Source of the DNA: Seramator thermalis | GTDB taxonomy: Bacteria; Bacteroidota; Bacteroidia; Bacteroidales; Dysgonomonadaceae | DNA: 64,000 bases | Direction of reading: 5' to 3' | NCBI RefSeq assembly: GCF_004138125.1 | Contig: NZ_RXHS01000010.1 | Location: 1-64,000 of the forward strand | In this document: one piece after another, positions 38,708 to 48,594 of the stretch | Position numbering within the stretch: the stretch's first letter is position 1 | Layout: every line of letters starts with the position of its first letter | The notes under the pieces: generated by a model | Databases searched by the model: none | The model's input: only the letters and a program-made list of their open reading frames with translations | What the model was told of the DNA's origin: nothing | Program-made: the position numbers and the translations under genes

Positions 38708-40837
38708 TCATTGTTTCTCTTTTGTTTCAGAAATGATGTTTTCTTTCTCCGAAGTATTTGATTCCGTTCCCATGTCATCATCTTCGGATGTTTGACTTCG
38801 ATCAGGATCAGCCGCGTTATCATCGTTTGGCAAATGTTGAGGTTTGCTGCCGACCCTATTGTTATCTGTCGTTTTGTTAGCGACACTGTTCACTTGCAAT
38901 ATTTCTTGCGAACGCGACACCCATGGTCGTTTTCCGAAGATTCGTTCCAGATCTTCGGCGAAAAGAATTTCTTTTTCGAGTAATATTGAAGCAAGCTGCT
39001 GATGTCCCTCGCGATGCTCCAACAATATCGATTTCGCGCGTTCGTATTGTTCGGATATCATGGCTTTGGCCTCACTGTCGATCAATTCGGCAGTCGAGTC
39101 GCTATAAGGTTTCGAAAAAGTATATTCTTGTCCGGTTGAGTCGTAATAACTCAGATTGGGGAGTTTTTCGCTCATTCCCATGTACATGATCATCGCATAG
39201 GCTTGTTTGGTCACACGTTCCAAATCGTTCATCGCTCCGGACGATATTTTGCCGATAAATACTTCTTCGGCTGCCCGGCCTCCCAGCAATGCACACATTT
39301 CGTCGAGCATTTGGTCTTTAGTGCTTATTTGTCGTTCTTCCGGAAGATACCAAGCTGCTCCGAGCGCTTTTCCTCGTGGGACGATGGTAACTTTCACCAA
39401 AGGATTGGCATGCTCGAGAAACCAGCTGAGCGTGGCGTGTCCGGCCTCGTGGATGGCAATCGATTTTTTTTCGTCCTGAGTGATAATTTTATTCTTTTTC
39501 TCCAGTCCGCCGATGATGCGGTCCACGGCATCAAGAAAATCTCCTTTTTGAACAAACTTTTTGTTTCTTCGGGCAGCGATGAGTGCTGCTTCGTTGCACA
39601 CATTGGCGATGTCGGCTCCTGAAAATCCGGGAGTTTGCCGAGCGAGAAACTCTACATCGACGGTCTCGTCTATTTTGATCGGTCGCAGGTGCACTTTGAA
39701 TATTTCGATGCGATCGTTCAAGTCGGGAAGTTCTACATAGATCTGACGATCAAAACGTCCGGCGCGAAGAAGCGCTTTGTCTAAAACGTCGGCACGGTTT
39801 GTGGCTGCAAGAATGATAACGCCACTGTTTGATCCAAAACCGTCCATTTCGGTCAGAAGTTGATTGAGTGTGTTTTCTCGCTCATCGTTCGATCCAAAGT
39901 TGGCGTTTTTTCCACGTGCACGACCTACGGCATCGATCTCGTCGATGAAGACAATGCAAGGCGCTTTTTCTTTTGCTTGCCGAAACAAATCGCGAACACG
40001 AGAAGCACCAACGCCCACAAACATTTCGACGAAATCGGAGCCCGAAATAGAGAAGAATGGGACATTGGCTTCGCCTGCAACGGCTTTTGCCAGCAATGTT
40101 TTACCTGTCCCCGGAGGGCCTACCAGCAAAGCGCCTTTTGGAATTTTTCCTCCTAAAGTGGTGTAAGTGGAAGGATGCTTGAGAAATTCTACGATTTCTT
40201 GTACTTCCTGTTTGGCTTCAGACAGTCCGGCAACATCTCGGAAAGTTACTTTAACATTGGAATCTTTATCGAAAAGTTGTGCTTTAGATTTTCCGACACT
40301 AAAAATACCACCGCCACCGCCGGCAGGTCCGCCTTGTGCCATTTTGCGCATCCACCATATCCAGAAGACAATGAGAAGAATAAACGGGAGCGAACTGAGT
40401 ATAATTCCCCAGATTTCGGATGATCTATCGAAACGGACTTCTATATCGTATCCTTTTTCGGCTTTCACCTTGTCAAGAAATTCGGCTGCGGCTTCGGTGG
40501 ATGGTATATGCACCGTTATGATAGGGTTCTGATTTGCACTAGGAGTCTGATTGCCAAAAATTACCCCGACAGATTCGGGACGAACTTTTGCTTCGGCTGT
40601 TTCTTTATTGCTGAAAACCACCACGTTTTCGATGCGATTTTCGTTTACGTAGCGTTGAAAATCTGACCACGATATTTCTTTTTTAGTAGTGTTGCCTCCA
40701 AAAAAATAGAGTCCCATCAAGGCCAAAAAAATGATGGTATAAATCCAATATGGATTGAACGGCTGTTTTGGGGAATTTCCTGCACCTTTGGGGCGGGATG
40801 ATGGTTGTTTGTTTGTTTGGTTTGTATTGTTGTCCAT
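38708..40837 (-). CDS. ftsH: ATP-dependent zinc metalloprotease FtsH
   Basis: FtsH degrades misassembled membrane and regulatory proteins. The 709-aa protein has two membrane segments flanking a periplasmic domain ([38 protein letters not shown]), Walker [14 protein letters not shown], Walker [12 protein letters not shown], the second region of homology [21 protein letters not shown] and the zinc site HEAGH. The N- and C-terminal tails are polar and extended, as in other Bacteroidetes FtsH. rsfS lies 94 bp upstream in the same direction. Confidence 0.98.
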   Translation of the reverse strand: MDNNTNQTNKQPSSRPKGAGNSPKQPFNPYWIYTIIFLALMGLYFFGGNTTKKEISWSDFQRYVNENRIENVVVFSNKETAEAKVRPESVGVIFGNQTPSANQNPIITVHIPSTEAAAEFLDKVKAEKGYDIEVRFDRSSEIWGIILSSLPFILLIVFWIWWMRKMAQGGPAGGGGGIFSVGKSKAQLFDKDSNVKVTFRDVAGLSEAKQEVQEIVEFLKHPSTYTTLGGKIPKGALLVGPPGTGKTLLAKAVAGEANVPFFSISGSDFVEMFVGVGASRVRDLFRQAKEKAPCIVFIDEIDAVGRARGKNANFGSNDERENTLNQLLTEMDGFGSNSGVIILAATNRADVLDKALLRAGRFDRQIYVELPDLNDRIEIFKVHLRPIKIDETVDVEFLARQTPGFSGADIANVCNEAALIAARRNKKFVQKGDFLDAVDRIIGGLEKKNKIITQDEKKSIAIHEAGHATLSWFLEHANPLVKVTIVPRGKALGAAWYLPEERQISTKDQMLDEMCALLGGRAAEEVFIGKISSGAMNDLERVTKQAYAMIMYMGMSEKLPNLSYYDSTGQEYTFSKPYSDSTAELIDSEAKAMISEQYERAKSILLEHREGHQQLASILLEKEILFAEDLERIFGKRPWVSRSQEILQVNSVANKTTDNNRVGSKPQHLPNDDNAADPDRSQTSEDDDMGTESNTSEKENIISETKEKQ

Positions 40838-40931
40838 TTGAGTGTATAACCTCCGGATAAAATTAATCGTTTATGATTGTTTTGTTTAGTCGGGATGAAA
40901 AAGAAACAATTTTGTAAGGAATAAGTTTAGA

Positions 40932-41288
40932 TTACAGTGACGGAATGTTTTCCAATGAAGCATCTTCCCACAAATGGTCAATATTGTAATAACTGCGCAA
41001 TTCCGGAACGAAGATATGGACGATAACCGATCCGTAATCCATTCCGATCCATTCCGATCGTTGTTTGCCTTGAATTCGCATTGGGCTTTCCGACGTGTTT
41101 CTTTTCACCATTTCTTCGATGGATTCGGCCACGGCCGAAACCTGTGTGGGAGTATTGCCTTCACAAATCACGAAGTGGTCGCAAATTGTTCCCGCAATTC
41201 CTTTCAATTCGATAGTGGTGATGTTTTTACCTTTCTTTTCTTGAATTCCTTCTATTATACTTTCCAATAATTCGTTTTTTTCTTTCAT
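40932..41288 (-). CDS. rsfS: Ribosome silencing factor RsfS
   Basis: RsfS binds ribosomal protein L14 and keeps the subunits apart when nutrients fail. The 118-aa protein has the family motifs DHFVICEGNTPTQVSAVAESIEE and EWIGMDYGSVIVHIF, where relatives have a conserved W-x-x-x-D-Y. Length is normal. It shares a transcript direction with ftsH, as in many Bacteroidetes, and has a promoter box 25 bp upstream. Confidence 0.95.
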   Translation of the reverse strand: MKEKNELLESIIEGIQEKKGKNITTIELKGIAGTICDHFVICEGNTPTQVSAVAESIEEMVKRNTSESPMRIQGKQRSEWIGMDYGSVIVHIFVPELRSYYNIDHLWEDASLENIPSL

Positions 41289-41313
41289 TCGTAGTTTTAG
41301 TGAGTTAATCGTA

Positions 41314-41321
41314 CAAAGATA
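41314..41321 (-). promoter_or_regulatory. -7 box of rsfS-ftsH
   Basis: Minus-strand TATCTTTG fits TAnnTTTG exactly, 25 bp upstream of ATG 41288. Confidence 0.6.
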
Positions 41322-41412
41322 GAGACTTTTTTGAGATAAATCCTTACCTTAAAATCGAACTTTGCACATTTTCGAATATAAGTGCAAAAATAATGCCAAA
41401 TCGTTTAACACG

Positions 41413-41447
41413 CAAACCCGTCTGCATTTTCATGCCTGACGGGTTTG
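41413..41447 (-). terminator. Hairpin after the DUF1080 gene
   Basis: A 10-bp stem, CAAACCCGTC (41413-41422) with 41438-41447, lies 27 bp downstream of the DUF1080 stop on the minus strand. Confidence 0.65.
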
Positions 41448-41474
41448 TGCATACAAAAACAATTTTTTGTGCGA

Positions 41475-42746
41475 TTATAATGTTTTCAGTTTCAGATTTT
41501 TCCATTGAACTTTAATGCCGCCCCCATCGTGGATTTGAAGCGCAATTCTTCCTTGAGCTTTACCTATTTTGGGATCGCTCAAGTCAACCATTTGTTCTCC
41601 GTTCAGCCATGTTTTCACATTATCTCCTTTCACCAAAATCCGAAGCGTATTCCAATCGCCGGGTTTGAGAATATTCTCTTTTTCATCGGGAATTTGAACA
41701 AGCCATCCTCGACCATACGACTCATAAATTCCACCGGTATCCATCCCTTTGGGCGCAACTTCTACTTGCCAGCCGTTGATAATGGCTCCCGGTTCGATAA
41801 ACGAGCGGAAGAATACTCCCGAATTGCCGTTAGCCAATTGTTTGAAATCGACCGTGAGATCGAAATCGTCGTAATATTCGCGTGTGGCAAGATATCCGTA
41901 TTGTTTGTCGGGACCGCTTTCACAAACCAGTAACCCATTATCGACATACCATTTTTCGGTACCATATATTTCCCATCCTTTCAGGTCAACACCGTTAAAA
42001 AGATCCACTTCTTTGGTCTTGCGGGGTAATTCTTTGATTTTGATATTTCGAAACCATGCGGCAGAACCGTGATCTTGAAGACAAATTACGCCTTTGTGGG
42101 CCAGTCCGTATTCGGGTGCATCTTTCCATTTGCCACTGTTTTTTTTCTCGAACCAATCATCGGTCCATGCTTCGAATTCCACAACTTTCTCGCCGTTGAG
42201 CCAATGTTCGACATGTCCATTATCGAAAACGATTTTCGATGTGTTCCATTCGCCGGCCGGCTTGATGATTGTTTTCGAAGTATCGGGCACGTGCATGGCA
42301 TAATCGGCAGCTGTTTTTTGCCAGTCTTCGAGTGGCTCGGGAAATCCGAAATCATCAATCAGCTGATACTCGGGACCGGTAACGTAAGGCACTTTAAATT
42401 TCGGATTTTCCACTACGTGGTATAACATGCCGCTATTGCCTCCCTCGGCAATTTTCCAGTCCCACACAAGTTCGAAATTTTCGTAAACTGTATCGGTTAC
42501 GATGTATCCAGAGGCATCGCTTCCTGAACCTTTGGCGCGTATGCAGCCATCTTCCACAATCCATGGTGCGGTAAGGCTGTCGCCATTGTAATCTCTCCAT
42601 CCATCGAGGGTTTTGCCGTCGAATAACAATTTCCAGCCTTCGGCCTTTTCGGCTTCAGTCAGCACATTGTTTTTTGGTGCAGGCGTACATGCAGCCAATA
42701 ATGCTCCAGAAAAAGCAGCACATGCGATAAAAAGTTTTGTTTTCAT
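41475..42746 (-). CDS. Lipoprotein with two DUF1080 domains
   Basis: DUF1080 (3-keto-disaccharide hydrolase) is a concanavalin-like beta-sandwich found in exported glycan-related enzymes. The 423-aa protein has a lipobox (GALLAACTPAPK) and two tandem copies of the domain: residues about 38-235 (GWKLLFDGKTLDGWRDY ... FRNIKIKEL) and about 240-423 (EVDLFNGVDLKGWEIYG ... WKNLKLKTL). Each copy has the paired motifs GNSGMLYHV / GNSGVFFRS and GEWNTSKIV / GDWNTLRIL. The duplication is old, since the two halves are clearly diverged. No sugar-transport genes are adjacent, so the substrate is open. The 292 bp upstream hold no gene. Confidence 0.88.
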   Translation of the reverse strand: MKTKLFIACAAFSGALLAACTPAPKNNVLTEAEKAEGWKLLFDGKTLDGWRDYNGDSLTAPWIVEDGCIRAKGSGSDASGYIVTDTVYENFELVWDWKIAEGGNSGMLYHVVENPKFKVPYVTGPEYQLIDDFGFPEPLEDWQKTAADYAMHVPDTSKTIIKPAGEWNTSKIVFDNGHVEHWLNGEKVVEFEAWTDDWFEKKNSGKWKDAPEYGLAHKGVICLQDHGSAAWFRNIKIKELPRKTKEVDLFNGVDLKGWEIYGTEKWYVDNGLLVCESGPDKQYGYLATREYYDDFDLTVDFKQLANGNSGVFFRSFIEPGAIINGWQVEVAPKGMDTGGIYESYGRGWLVQIPDEKENILKPGDWNTLRILVKGDNVKTWLNGEQMVDLSDPKIGKAQGRIALQIHDGGGIKVQWKNLKLKTL

Positions 42747-43038
42747 GATCTTTTTATATTTAAAAATTTAAAACTTTTTCTCATTGTTTCAAAATCGTCA
42801 AAATTATTTTTTGAAAAAAGCGGATTTATCGGTTACTTCGCTGTTTCAAAGAAACAATCGAGATTTTATGCGGCTAAGTTATTCAAATATGACGATATAT
42901 GCAAATGTTTATTTGATTCATGGCATTATTTGAGATGAATTACAAAAGAATGATATGTAGGTCGAGATCGGTATAGGAGATTAAACCATTCCTAAAGTTG
43001 AGCGTTGTAAACACAGAAGAATTTAATAAAGTTTTATT

Positions 43039-43974
43039 TTGGAACTGATAGATTTATCGAAAAATGAAATGTCGTTGTGCAATAAAGCATTTGTGGCGAC
43101 GATGGGTTTTTTTGACGGTGTACATATCGGACATCGTCATTTGATTGATCAAGTGAAAGCTCAGGCAAAGCGTCAAGGGTTACCTTCGGCTGTGATTACC
43201 TTTCCTGTGCATCCGAGAATCGTCCTTCAACAGGACTATCAGCCTAAACTGTTGTGTGGATATGAGGAGAAAATAGAACAACTCGAAACAACGGGAGTGG
43301 ATTATTGCGTGAGTCTCCCATTCACAAAAGAGCTCTCGAATCTTTCGGCTCGGGAATTTATGCGACAAGTGCTAAAAGAACGTATTCATGTACAGACTTT
43401 TATCGTGGGATACGATCATCGCTTCGGACACAATCGAGAAGAAGGGTTCGAGGATTACGTGAAATATGGCAATGAATTGGGAATTAAAGTAATGCAGGCA
43501 ACCGAATTTCGTTTTGCCGATCACGAAGTGAGTTCTTCGCTCATTCGCAGATTGCTGGCCGAGGGAAAAATAACCATTGCCAATCGTTTGTTATCCTACA
43601 ACTATCGGTTGTCGGGTAAGATTGTTGAAGGTTATCAAGTCGGGAGAACGATTGGATTTCCAACGGCAAACATTCAGGCTTGGGAACGATTTAAGGTGAT
43701 TCCGGCATTGGGCGTTTATGCGGTATTTGTGCGTATTGGTAATGAAATTTACAAGGGAATGCTTTATATCGGGACACGTCCTACCATCCATCAAAGCGAA
43801 GAAATCAGCGTTGAAGTAAATATTTTCGAGTTTGATGGCGATCTTTACAACCGATCGTTAACCGTTGAATTCGTCGATTTCATTCGACCAGATATGGTTT
43901 TCGAAAATACCGAACTTTTGGCACGTCAGATACAACAAGATAAATTAACCGTTTTGGAACGATTGAATAACTAA
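43039..43974 (+). CDS. ribF: Bifunctional riboflavin kinase / FAD synthetase
   Basis: RibF makes FMN and FAD from riboflavin, cofactors needed by NQR and other enzymes here. The 311-aa protein has the N-terminal nucleotidyltransferase motif GFFDGVHIGHRHLI, the segment VGYDHRFGHNREEG, SSSLIRRLLAEG and the C-terminal flavokinase motifs VVEGYQVGRTIGFPTANI-like and GVYAVFV. The frame opens with TTG at 43039; the ATG at 43069 is an alternative that leaves only 13 residues before the motif. The aldo/keto reductase gene follows after 11 bp. Confidence 0.95.
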   Translation: MELIDLSKNEMSLCNKAFVATMGFFDGVHIGHRHLIDQVKAQAKRQGLPSAVITFPVHPRIVLQQDYQPKLLCGYEEKIEQLETTGVDYCVSLPFTKELSNLSAREFMRQVLKERIHVQTFIVGYDHRFGHNREEGFEDYVKYGNELGIKVMQATEFRFADHEVSSSLIRRLLAEGKITIANRLLSYNYRLSGKIVEGYQVGRTIGFPTANIQAWERFKVIPALGVYAVFVRIGNEIYKGMLYIGTRPTIHQSEEISVEVNIFEFDGDLYNRSLTVEFVDFIRPDMVFENTELLARQIQQDKLTVLERLNN

Positions 43975-43985
43975 AAAATAAAGCT

Positions 43986-44807
43986 ATGGAATATGCAACA
44001 TTGAACAACGGAACAAAAATTCCTTACGTGGGATTAGGCGTTTTTCGGCTCAATGACGAAAAAGCAGCTTACGATACCGTACGTATGGCATTGGATAATG
44101 GATATCGCCATATTGACACAGCGAGTATGTATCAAAATGAAGAAGCGGTGGGACGTGCCATTCGCGATAGCGGAATACCGCGAGAGGAAATTTTTCTGAC
44201 GACCAAGCTTTGGAATGACGATATTAGAGCCAACCGGGCGGAACGTGCTTTCGAGTCAAGTTTGAGCCGACTGGGTCTGGACTATGTTGATCTCTATCTG
44301 GTGCATTGGCCGGTCAGGGATTTGTATGTATCGGTGTGGAAAGATATGGAAAAGATTTATGCTTCAGGCAAGGCTAAAGCCATCGGAGTGAGCAATTATC
44401 TGGTGCATCATCTCGAAGAGTTATTGGCAGAAGCGTCGGTAGTGCCGGCCGTGGATCAGATTGAGTTACATCCTTACCTCGTTCAGCAGGAATTGATAGA
44501 TTTTTTGCATGCAAAACAGATTGTTCCCGAAGCATGGAGTCCTTTTTGTGCGCGCAAGAATAATCTGCTGGATGATCCGGTTTTGAAAAAAATCGCAAGC
44601 AAATATGCAAAAACCACCGCGCAGATTGTGCTCCGATGGAATTTTCAGCGAGGGGTAGTGGCTATACCCAAATCTTCGAACGGCGAGCGACAAAAAGAAA
44701 ATCTGAATATTTTCGATTTCGAATTGACTGCCGAAGAGATTGCGCAAATTTGTTCACTTGACAGAGATGAGCGGGTCGGATCTCATCCCGACAGGATTAC
44801 GTTTTGA
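43986..44807 (+). CDS. Aldo/keto reductase
   Basis: A cytoplasmic NADPH-dependent carbonyl reductase. The 273-aa protein has the AKR catalytic tetrad: Asp44 and Tyr49 (HIDTASMYQNE), Lys74 (LTTKLW) and His107 (YLVHWPV). The cofactor-binding end IPKSSNGERQKENLNIF is present. The closest group is the 2,5-diketo-gluconate reductase/YvgN type, but substrate cannot be told from sequence. It is probably co-transcribed with ribF and ends at a strong bidirectional hairpin. Confidence 0.93.
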   Translation: MEYATLNNGTKIPYVGLGVFRLNDEKAAYDTVRMALDNGYRHIDTASMYQNEEAVGRAIRDSGIPREEIFLTTKLWNDDIRANRAERAFESSLSRLGLDYVDLYLVHWPVRDLYVSVWKDMEKIYASGKAKAIGVSNYLVHHLEELLAEASVVPAVDQIELHPYLVQQELIDFLHAKQIVPEAWSPFCARKNNLLDDPVLKKIASKYAKTTAQIVLRWNFQRGVVAIPKSSNGERQKENLNIFDFELTAEEIAQICSLDRDERVGSHPDRITF

Positions 44808-44823
44808 TTATAGATTTCCGATT

Positions 44824-44870
44824 AAAATCCATCTTCAGAGCTTGATGCATTTCGTTGAAGATGGATTTTT
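44824..44870. terminator. Bidirectional terminator between AKR gene and fcl
   Basis: A perfect 14-bp stem, AAAATCCATCTTCA (44824-44837) with 44856-44869, has A- and T-rich ends and lies between convergent genes. Confidence 0.88.
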
Positions 44871-44892
44871 GTTTTATCGCGTCTCAACTTTT

Positions 44893-45960
44893 TTATTGAC
44901 AGTACCAATCGTACATTCGTTTTACGCCCTCGTCGATTTCGATGTGGTGATGCCATCCGAGTGCGTGAAGTTTTGATACGTCGGTGAGTTTTCGCATAGT
45001 TCCGTCAGGTTTTGACGCATCGAATGCAATTTGGCCGTCGTATCCCACGGTTGTTGCTACCAGTGAGGCCAGATCTCTAATGCTAATTTCCTTTCCCGTT
45101 CCTATGTTGATATGGCAATTGCGGATTTCCGATTTTCCTTTTTTCAGATCGTCAAAATTCACTCGTTCCATGATAAATACACAGGCGTCGGCCATCTCTT
45201 CGCTCCACAAAAATTCGCGCATCGGTTTTCCCGTACCCCACAGTTCGAGTGAATGATTCCCGATACCGTATTTGTGCAGCAAATTCTCGATCTCCTCCTG
45301 CGAATGTTTGCCGGTAATGCCTTCGACCGGACGGCGGTTTAAATCTTTTCGGATTTGCTGCCACTCATTTTGTCGAAGACATTTGGCGAGATGAATTTTT
45401 CGAATCATTGCAGGCAAAACATGACTATTTTCGAGATCGAAATTGTCATTGGGCCCGTAAAGATTTGTCGGCATTACGGCTATAAAGTTTGTTCCGTACT
45501 GGATATTGAAGCTTTCACACATTTTTAGTCCGGCTATTTTTGCAATAGCATACGGCTCGTTGGTATATTCGAGTGGCGAGGTGAGTAATGCATCTTCGCT
45601 CATGGGTTGAGGTGCATCTTTCGGGTAGATACAGGTGCTTCCCAAAAAAAGCAGTTTCTTGACCCCGTGTCGAAAACTCTCGCCTATGACATTGTTTTGG
45701 ATTTGAAGGTTTCGATAAATGAAATCGGCACGATAGGTGTTGTTGGCGACAATTCCACCCACATAGGCCGCAGCCAGAAATACGTAATCGGGTTGTTCTT
45801 CGTCAAAAAATTGCCGAACGGCGGCACCGTCCATCAAATCGAGCTCTCGATGCGATTTTCCGATCAGATTGGCATATCCTTTTTCTTGCAGGTTTTTCCA
45901 AATTGCCGATCCGACCAATCCGTGATGTCCGGCCACATATATTTTGTCTTTCGGGGTCAT
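44893..45960 (-). CDS. fcl: GDP-L-fucose synthase
   Basis: Fcl epimerises and reduces GDP-4-keto-6-deoxymannose to GDP-L-fucose. The 355-aa SDR-family protein starts [21 protein letters not shown] with the nucleotide-binding glycines, then [22 protein letters not shown], and the catalytic Tyr-Lys pair in [10 protein letters not shown]. The segment between about residues 195 and 235 ([17 protein letters not shown]) is an insert compared with the Escherichia coli enzyme, usual in Bacteroidetes. It lies downstream of gmd with a 44-bp gap. Confidence 0.96.
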   Translation of the reverse strand: MTPKDKIYVAGHHGLVGSAIWKNLQEKGYANLIGKSHRELDLMDGAAVRQFFDEEQPDYVFLAAAYVGGIVANNTYRADFIYRNLQIQNNVIGESFRHGVKKLLFLGSTCIYPKDAPQPMSEDALLTSPLEYTNEPYAIAKIAGLKMCESFNIQYGTNFIAVMPTNLYGPNDNFDLENSHVLPAMIRKIHLAKCLRQNEWQQIRKDLNRRPVEGITGKHSQEEIENLLHKYGIGNHSLELWGTGKPMREFLWSEEMADACVFIMERVNFDDLKKGKSEIRNCHINIGTGKEISIRDLASLVATTVGYDGQIAFDASKPDGTMRKLTDVSKLHALGWHHHIEIDEGVKRMYDWYCQ

Positions 45961-46004
45961 TATGCTATGTTTTTAGTTTTCAATCCGTCGCTTTTGTCTG
46001 TTAA

Positions 46005-47084
46005 TTACTCAATTTCTGATCTTAATTTTAATTTACGCACAAAACGCATATCGTTGGCAACCATTAGTTTGACGAGTTGCTCGAAAGACGTTTTCCGAGG
46101 ATTCCAACCCAACAGAGTTTTGGCTTTTGTAGGATCTCCCAATAATTGTTCCACTTCGGCAGGTCGAAAATATTTAGGATCTACTTCCACCAATACTTTT
46201 CCGGTTGCAATATCGATCCCTTTTTCGTCCACACCGACGCCTTCCCAACCAAGATTGATCCCCACTTCGGCAAAAGCAAGTGTACAAAACTCACGGACGC
46301 TGTGAAATTCGCCCGTAGCAATCACGAAATCTTCGGGCGATTCGTGTTGTAGCATCAGCCACATACATTCAACATAATCTTTGGCGTACCCCCAGTCACG
46401 TTTGGCGTCGAGGTTTCCCAGATAAAGTTTATCCTGCATTCCTTGTGCGATGCGAGCGGCGGCAATGGTAATTTTGCGTGTTACAAATGTTTCGCCTCGT
46501 CGTTCACTCTCGTGATTGAATAAAATTCCGTTTACGGCAAACATTCCATACGATTCTCGATAATTCTTGGTGATCCAGAAACCGTAAAGTTTTGCCACTC
46601 CGTATGGGCTGCGCGGATAAAAAGGCGTTGATTCGGATTGCGGAATTTCTTGTACTAATCCGTATAATTCGGAAGTAGATGCCTGATAGATTTTTGTTTT
46701 CTTCTCCAATCCCAAAATGCGAACAGCCTCCAACAAACGCAACGTGCCGACAGCATCCGCTTCGGCAGTATATTCGGGGACGTCGAAACTCACTTTCACG
46801 TGGCTTTGTGCCGCGAGGTTGTAAATTTCGTCGGGTTGAATGGATTGTATGATACGGATTAGCGAACTCGAATCGGTCATATCGGCATAGTGCAAATTGA
46901 TGAGTCGCTGCTGTTTCATGTCGCGTACCCATTCATCGAGATACAGATGCTCGATGCGACCGGTGTTGAAGGAGGACGAGCGTCGGAGTGTCCCGTGAAC
47001 TTCGTATCCTTTATCAATCAGAAATTCTGCCAAAAAAGAACCATCTTGTCCGGTGATGCCGGTAATCAATGCTGTTTTTTTCAT
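46005..47084 (-). CDS. gmd: GDP-mannose 4,6-dehydratase
   Basis: Gmd converts GDP-D-mannose to GDP-4-keto-6-deoxy-D-mannose, the substrate of Fcl. The 359-aa protein has [19 protein letters not shown] (NADP-binding), STSELYG with the catalytic Thr/Ser-Glu region, the Tyr-Lys pair in [10 protein letters not shown] and [17 protein letters not shown]. With fcl it forms a two-gene GDP-fucose operon; fucosylated surface glycans are likely products. A promoter box lies 20 bp upstream. Confidence 0.97.
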   Translation of the reverse strand: MKKTALITGITGQDGSFLAEFLIDKGYEVHGTLRRSSSFNTGRIEHLYLDEWVRDMKQQRLINLHYADMTDSSSLIRIIQSIQPDEIYNLAAQSHVKVSFDVPEYTAEADAVGTLRLLEAVRILGLEKKTKIYQASTSELYGLVQEIPQSESTPFYPRSPYGVAKLYGFWITKNYRESYGMFAVNGILFNHESERRGETFVTRKITIAAARIAQGMQDKLYLGNLDAKRDWGYAKDYVECMWLMLQHESPEDFVIATGEFHSVREFCTLAFAEVGINLGWEGVGVDEKGIDIATGKVLVEVDPKYFRPAEVEQLLGDPTKAKTLLGWNPRKTSFEQLVKLMVANDMRFVRKLKLRSEIE

Positions 47085-47103
47085 GTCTAATCGTTTTAAA
47101 AGA

Positions 47104-47111
47104 CAAAGTTA
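47104..47111 (-). promoter_or_regulatory. -7 box of gmd-fcl
   Basis: Minus-strand TAACTTTG fits TAnnTTTG, 20 bp upstream of ATG 47084. Between this box and 47402 I see no gene or repeat. Confidence 0.55.
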
Positions 47112-47401
47112 TAATATTTCAAACAGAACTATCCTAATCGGGAGATATTTATTTCAGCACACTTAGTTGGGGTACAGCGTCTATAAATTTCAGAAAAGAG
47201 AATTTTTCTGCGAATGATTGGCTGAGGATATTATGAATACGACCTTATGGGTTTTTAATTCATGAAGCATGATGGTTGTTTACTTGGAGTTGGTATGGAC
47301 TTAACCCCAACATGTCATTCGTTGTCGATATTCGTTAAAGAGAAGGTTGAAACTATCGATTTTGTGTGATTGCCCGTTCGATGAAGGCAATGAAAATAAA
47401 A

Positions 47402-47854
47402 GGTTCTATATGAATTTGTATGGGCAAACGTACAAGCACTATCTTTAAGACATCGCAGGTTTAGCTAATAGCTTTTTTGCTAAACCAATGGTTCATTGAT
47501 TCTTGGGGCGTTGCCCCAAACCCTACATGCTTTTTTGCCTTGATGCAAAAAAGTATGCAAAAAAGATCAAGACTGCATCTCCTCATCGACCCGATAACTG
47601 CTTGTTCGCTAAAAGACAAATAACTCACCGCCTTGCGGCGGCTCAAACAGCTTGTCTTTTGCCTGACGGCACGCTCGCTTCGCAGATCGGGTGCCCCGAT
47701 GATGAGATGAGGTCGAGAAAATAATGGAGAAATGGAGAAATGATCATGTGTAATGGGGAAGGAATGAAAGAAGGGAGAATCTGAAATGAGTGCGCCATCC
47801 GAAATTCATGAAGCAATCTCAATTTTGATTACCCACACTATTTCACATAGAACC
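47402..47854. mobile_element. Non-autonomous transposable element with 8-bp target duplication
   Basis: A 453-bp element has related inverted ends: the left starts GGTTCTATATGAA and the right, read in reverse complement, starts GGTTCTATGTGAA; both continue to a TGTGGG/TATGGG block. It is flanked by exact 8-bp direct copies of AAATAAAA (47394-47401 and 47855-47862). It contains no transposase gene. Ends beginning GG(T/C)TCT and an 8-bp duplication fit the ISL3 family, so an ISL3-type transposase elsewhere may move it; that assignment is inference. The interior carries a structured module (47501-47718) and an 8-bp stem at 47458-47486. Confidence 0.8.
47501..47718 (+). repeat. 218-bp structured repeat module, copy 1
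   Basis: This module recurs at 62078-62295 with no indels and 16 differences. Predicted stems: 47503-47519 (TTGGGGC-GTT-GCCCCAA); 47526-47538 with 47545-47557 (13 bp with one G-U); 47611-47619 with 47652-47660 (AAAAGACAA/TTGTCTTTT) enclosing 47628-47641 (CCGCC-TTGC-GGCGG); 47686-47700 (ATCGGG-TGC-CCCGAT). A long-range pairing of CATCTCCTCATCG near 47577 with the 3' part is possible with one mismatch. Confidence 0.8.
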
Positions 47855-47871
47855 AAATAAAAAATGCTTTT

Positions 47872-48594
47872 TCAACCCTTCGAGTCGGATTTATTTTCGA
47901 TTAGCGCCATGAATGCTTGTTTGTAGGTTTCGCCTATGGGGATTTGGCGGCGGTTGATGACCAGTCGGTTTTTATTGACGCTTTCGATTTTGCTTTTCTG
48001 CACAATAAACGAACGGTGCACTCTTATAAATCGTTCGGAAGGGAGCATTTCTTCCATGTTTTTCATGCTCATCAGTGTCAGGATCGGCTTCGGTTCGCCG
48101 GCAAGAAAAATTTTGATATAGTCTTTCAGACTTTCGACATACAAAATATCGTCGAACAGAATTTGAATCAGTTTGTATTCCGATTTTACGAAAATTCCCC
48201 TTTTTTCTTTGCTTTGAGAAGCCGCTTTGCGGGCAATTTCAAACCAATGAAAGGCTTTGTTGGCTGCCGTCAGAAAATCGGAATAAGAAATGGGTTTTAG
48301 GAGATAATCAATGGCACTCACTTTGTATCCGTCCAAGGCATATTCGCTAAAGGCTGTCGTGAAGATGATGCGTGTATCGGTACCGATGATTTGAGAAAAT
48401 TCCATCCCGTTGACTTCCGGCATTTGAATGTCGAGAAACATCACATCGACGGGCTCTTTTCCCAAATCTTTCATTGCCGAAATAGCACTCGAATATTTCC
48501 CGGTAAGCCTCAAAAAAGGAGTTCGATTGACATACGATTCGAGCAGGTTGAGGGCTAAGGGTTCATCGTCAATTATCCAGCAGTTGAGTATCAT
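47872..48594 (-). CDS. LytTR-family response regulator
   Basis: A 240-aa regulator with an N-terminal receiver domain (acidic pair D9-D10, phosphoacceptor D55 in VMFLDIQMPE, Lys near 103 in YLLKPIS) and a C-terminal LytTR DNA-binding domain (ILYVESLKDYIKIFL ... FIRVHRSFIVQKSKI). ATG 48594 overlaps the kinase gene by 26 bp, so the two are translated from one message. LytTR proteins bind paired short repeats; no clear target was found in the window. The gene ends 17 bp before the transposable element's right flank. Confidence 0.95.
   Translation of the reverse strand: MILNCWIIDDEPLALNLLESYVNRTPFLRLTGKYSSAISAMKDLGKEPVDVMFLDIQMPEVNGMEFSQIIGTDTRIIFTTAFSEYALDGYKVSAIDYLLKPISYSDFLTAANKAFHWFEIARKAASQSKEKRGIFVKSEYKLIQILFDDILYVESLKDYIKIFLAGEPKPILTLMSMKNMEEMLPSERFIRVHRSFIVQKSKIESVNKNRLVINRRQIPIGETYKQAFMALIENKSDSKG

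Noticed and set aside
47503-47724. 73-codon open frame within the structured module, also open in the second copy (62080-62301)
   Set aside because: Sixteen base differences between the copies give about twelve amino-acid changes, so protein sequence is not conserved; the frame starts with TTG inside a hairpin and a second long frame is open on the other strand. Structure, not coding, explains the conservation better.
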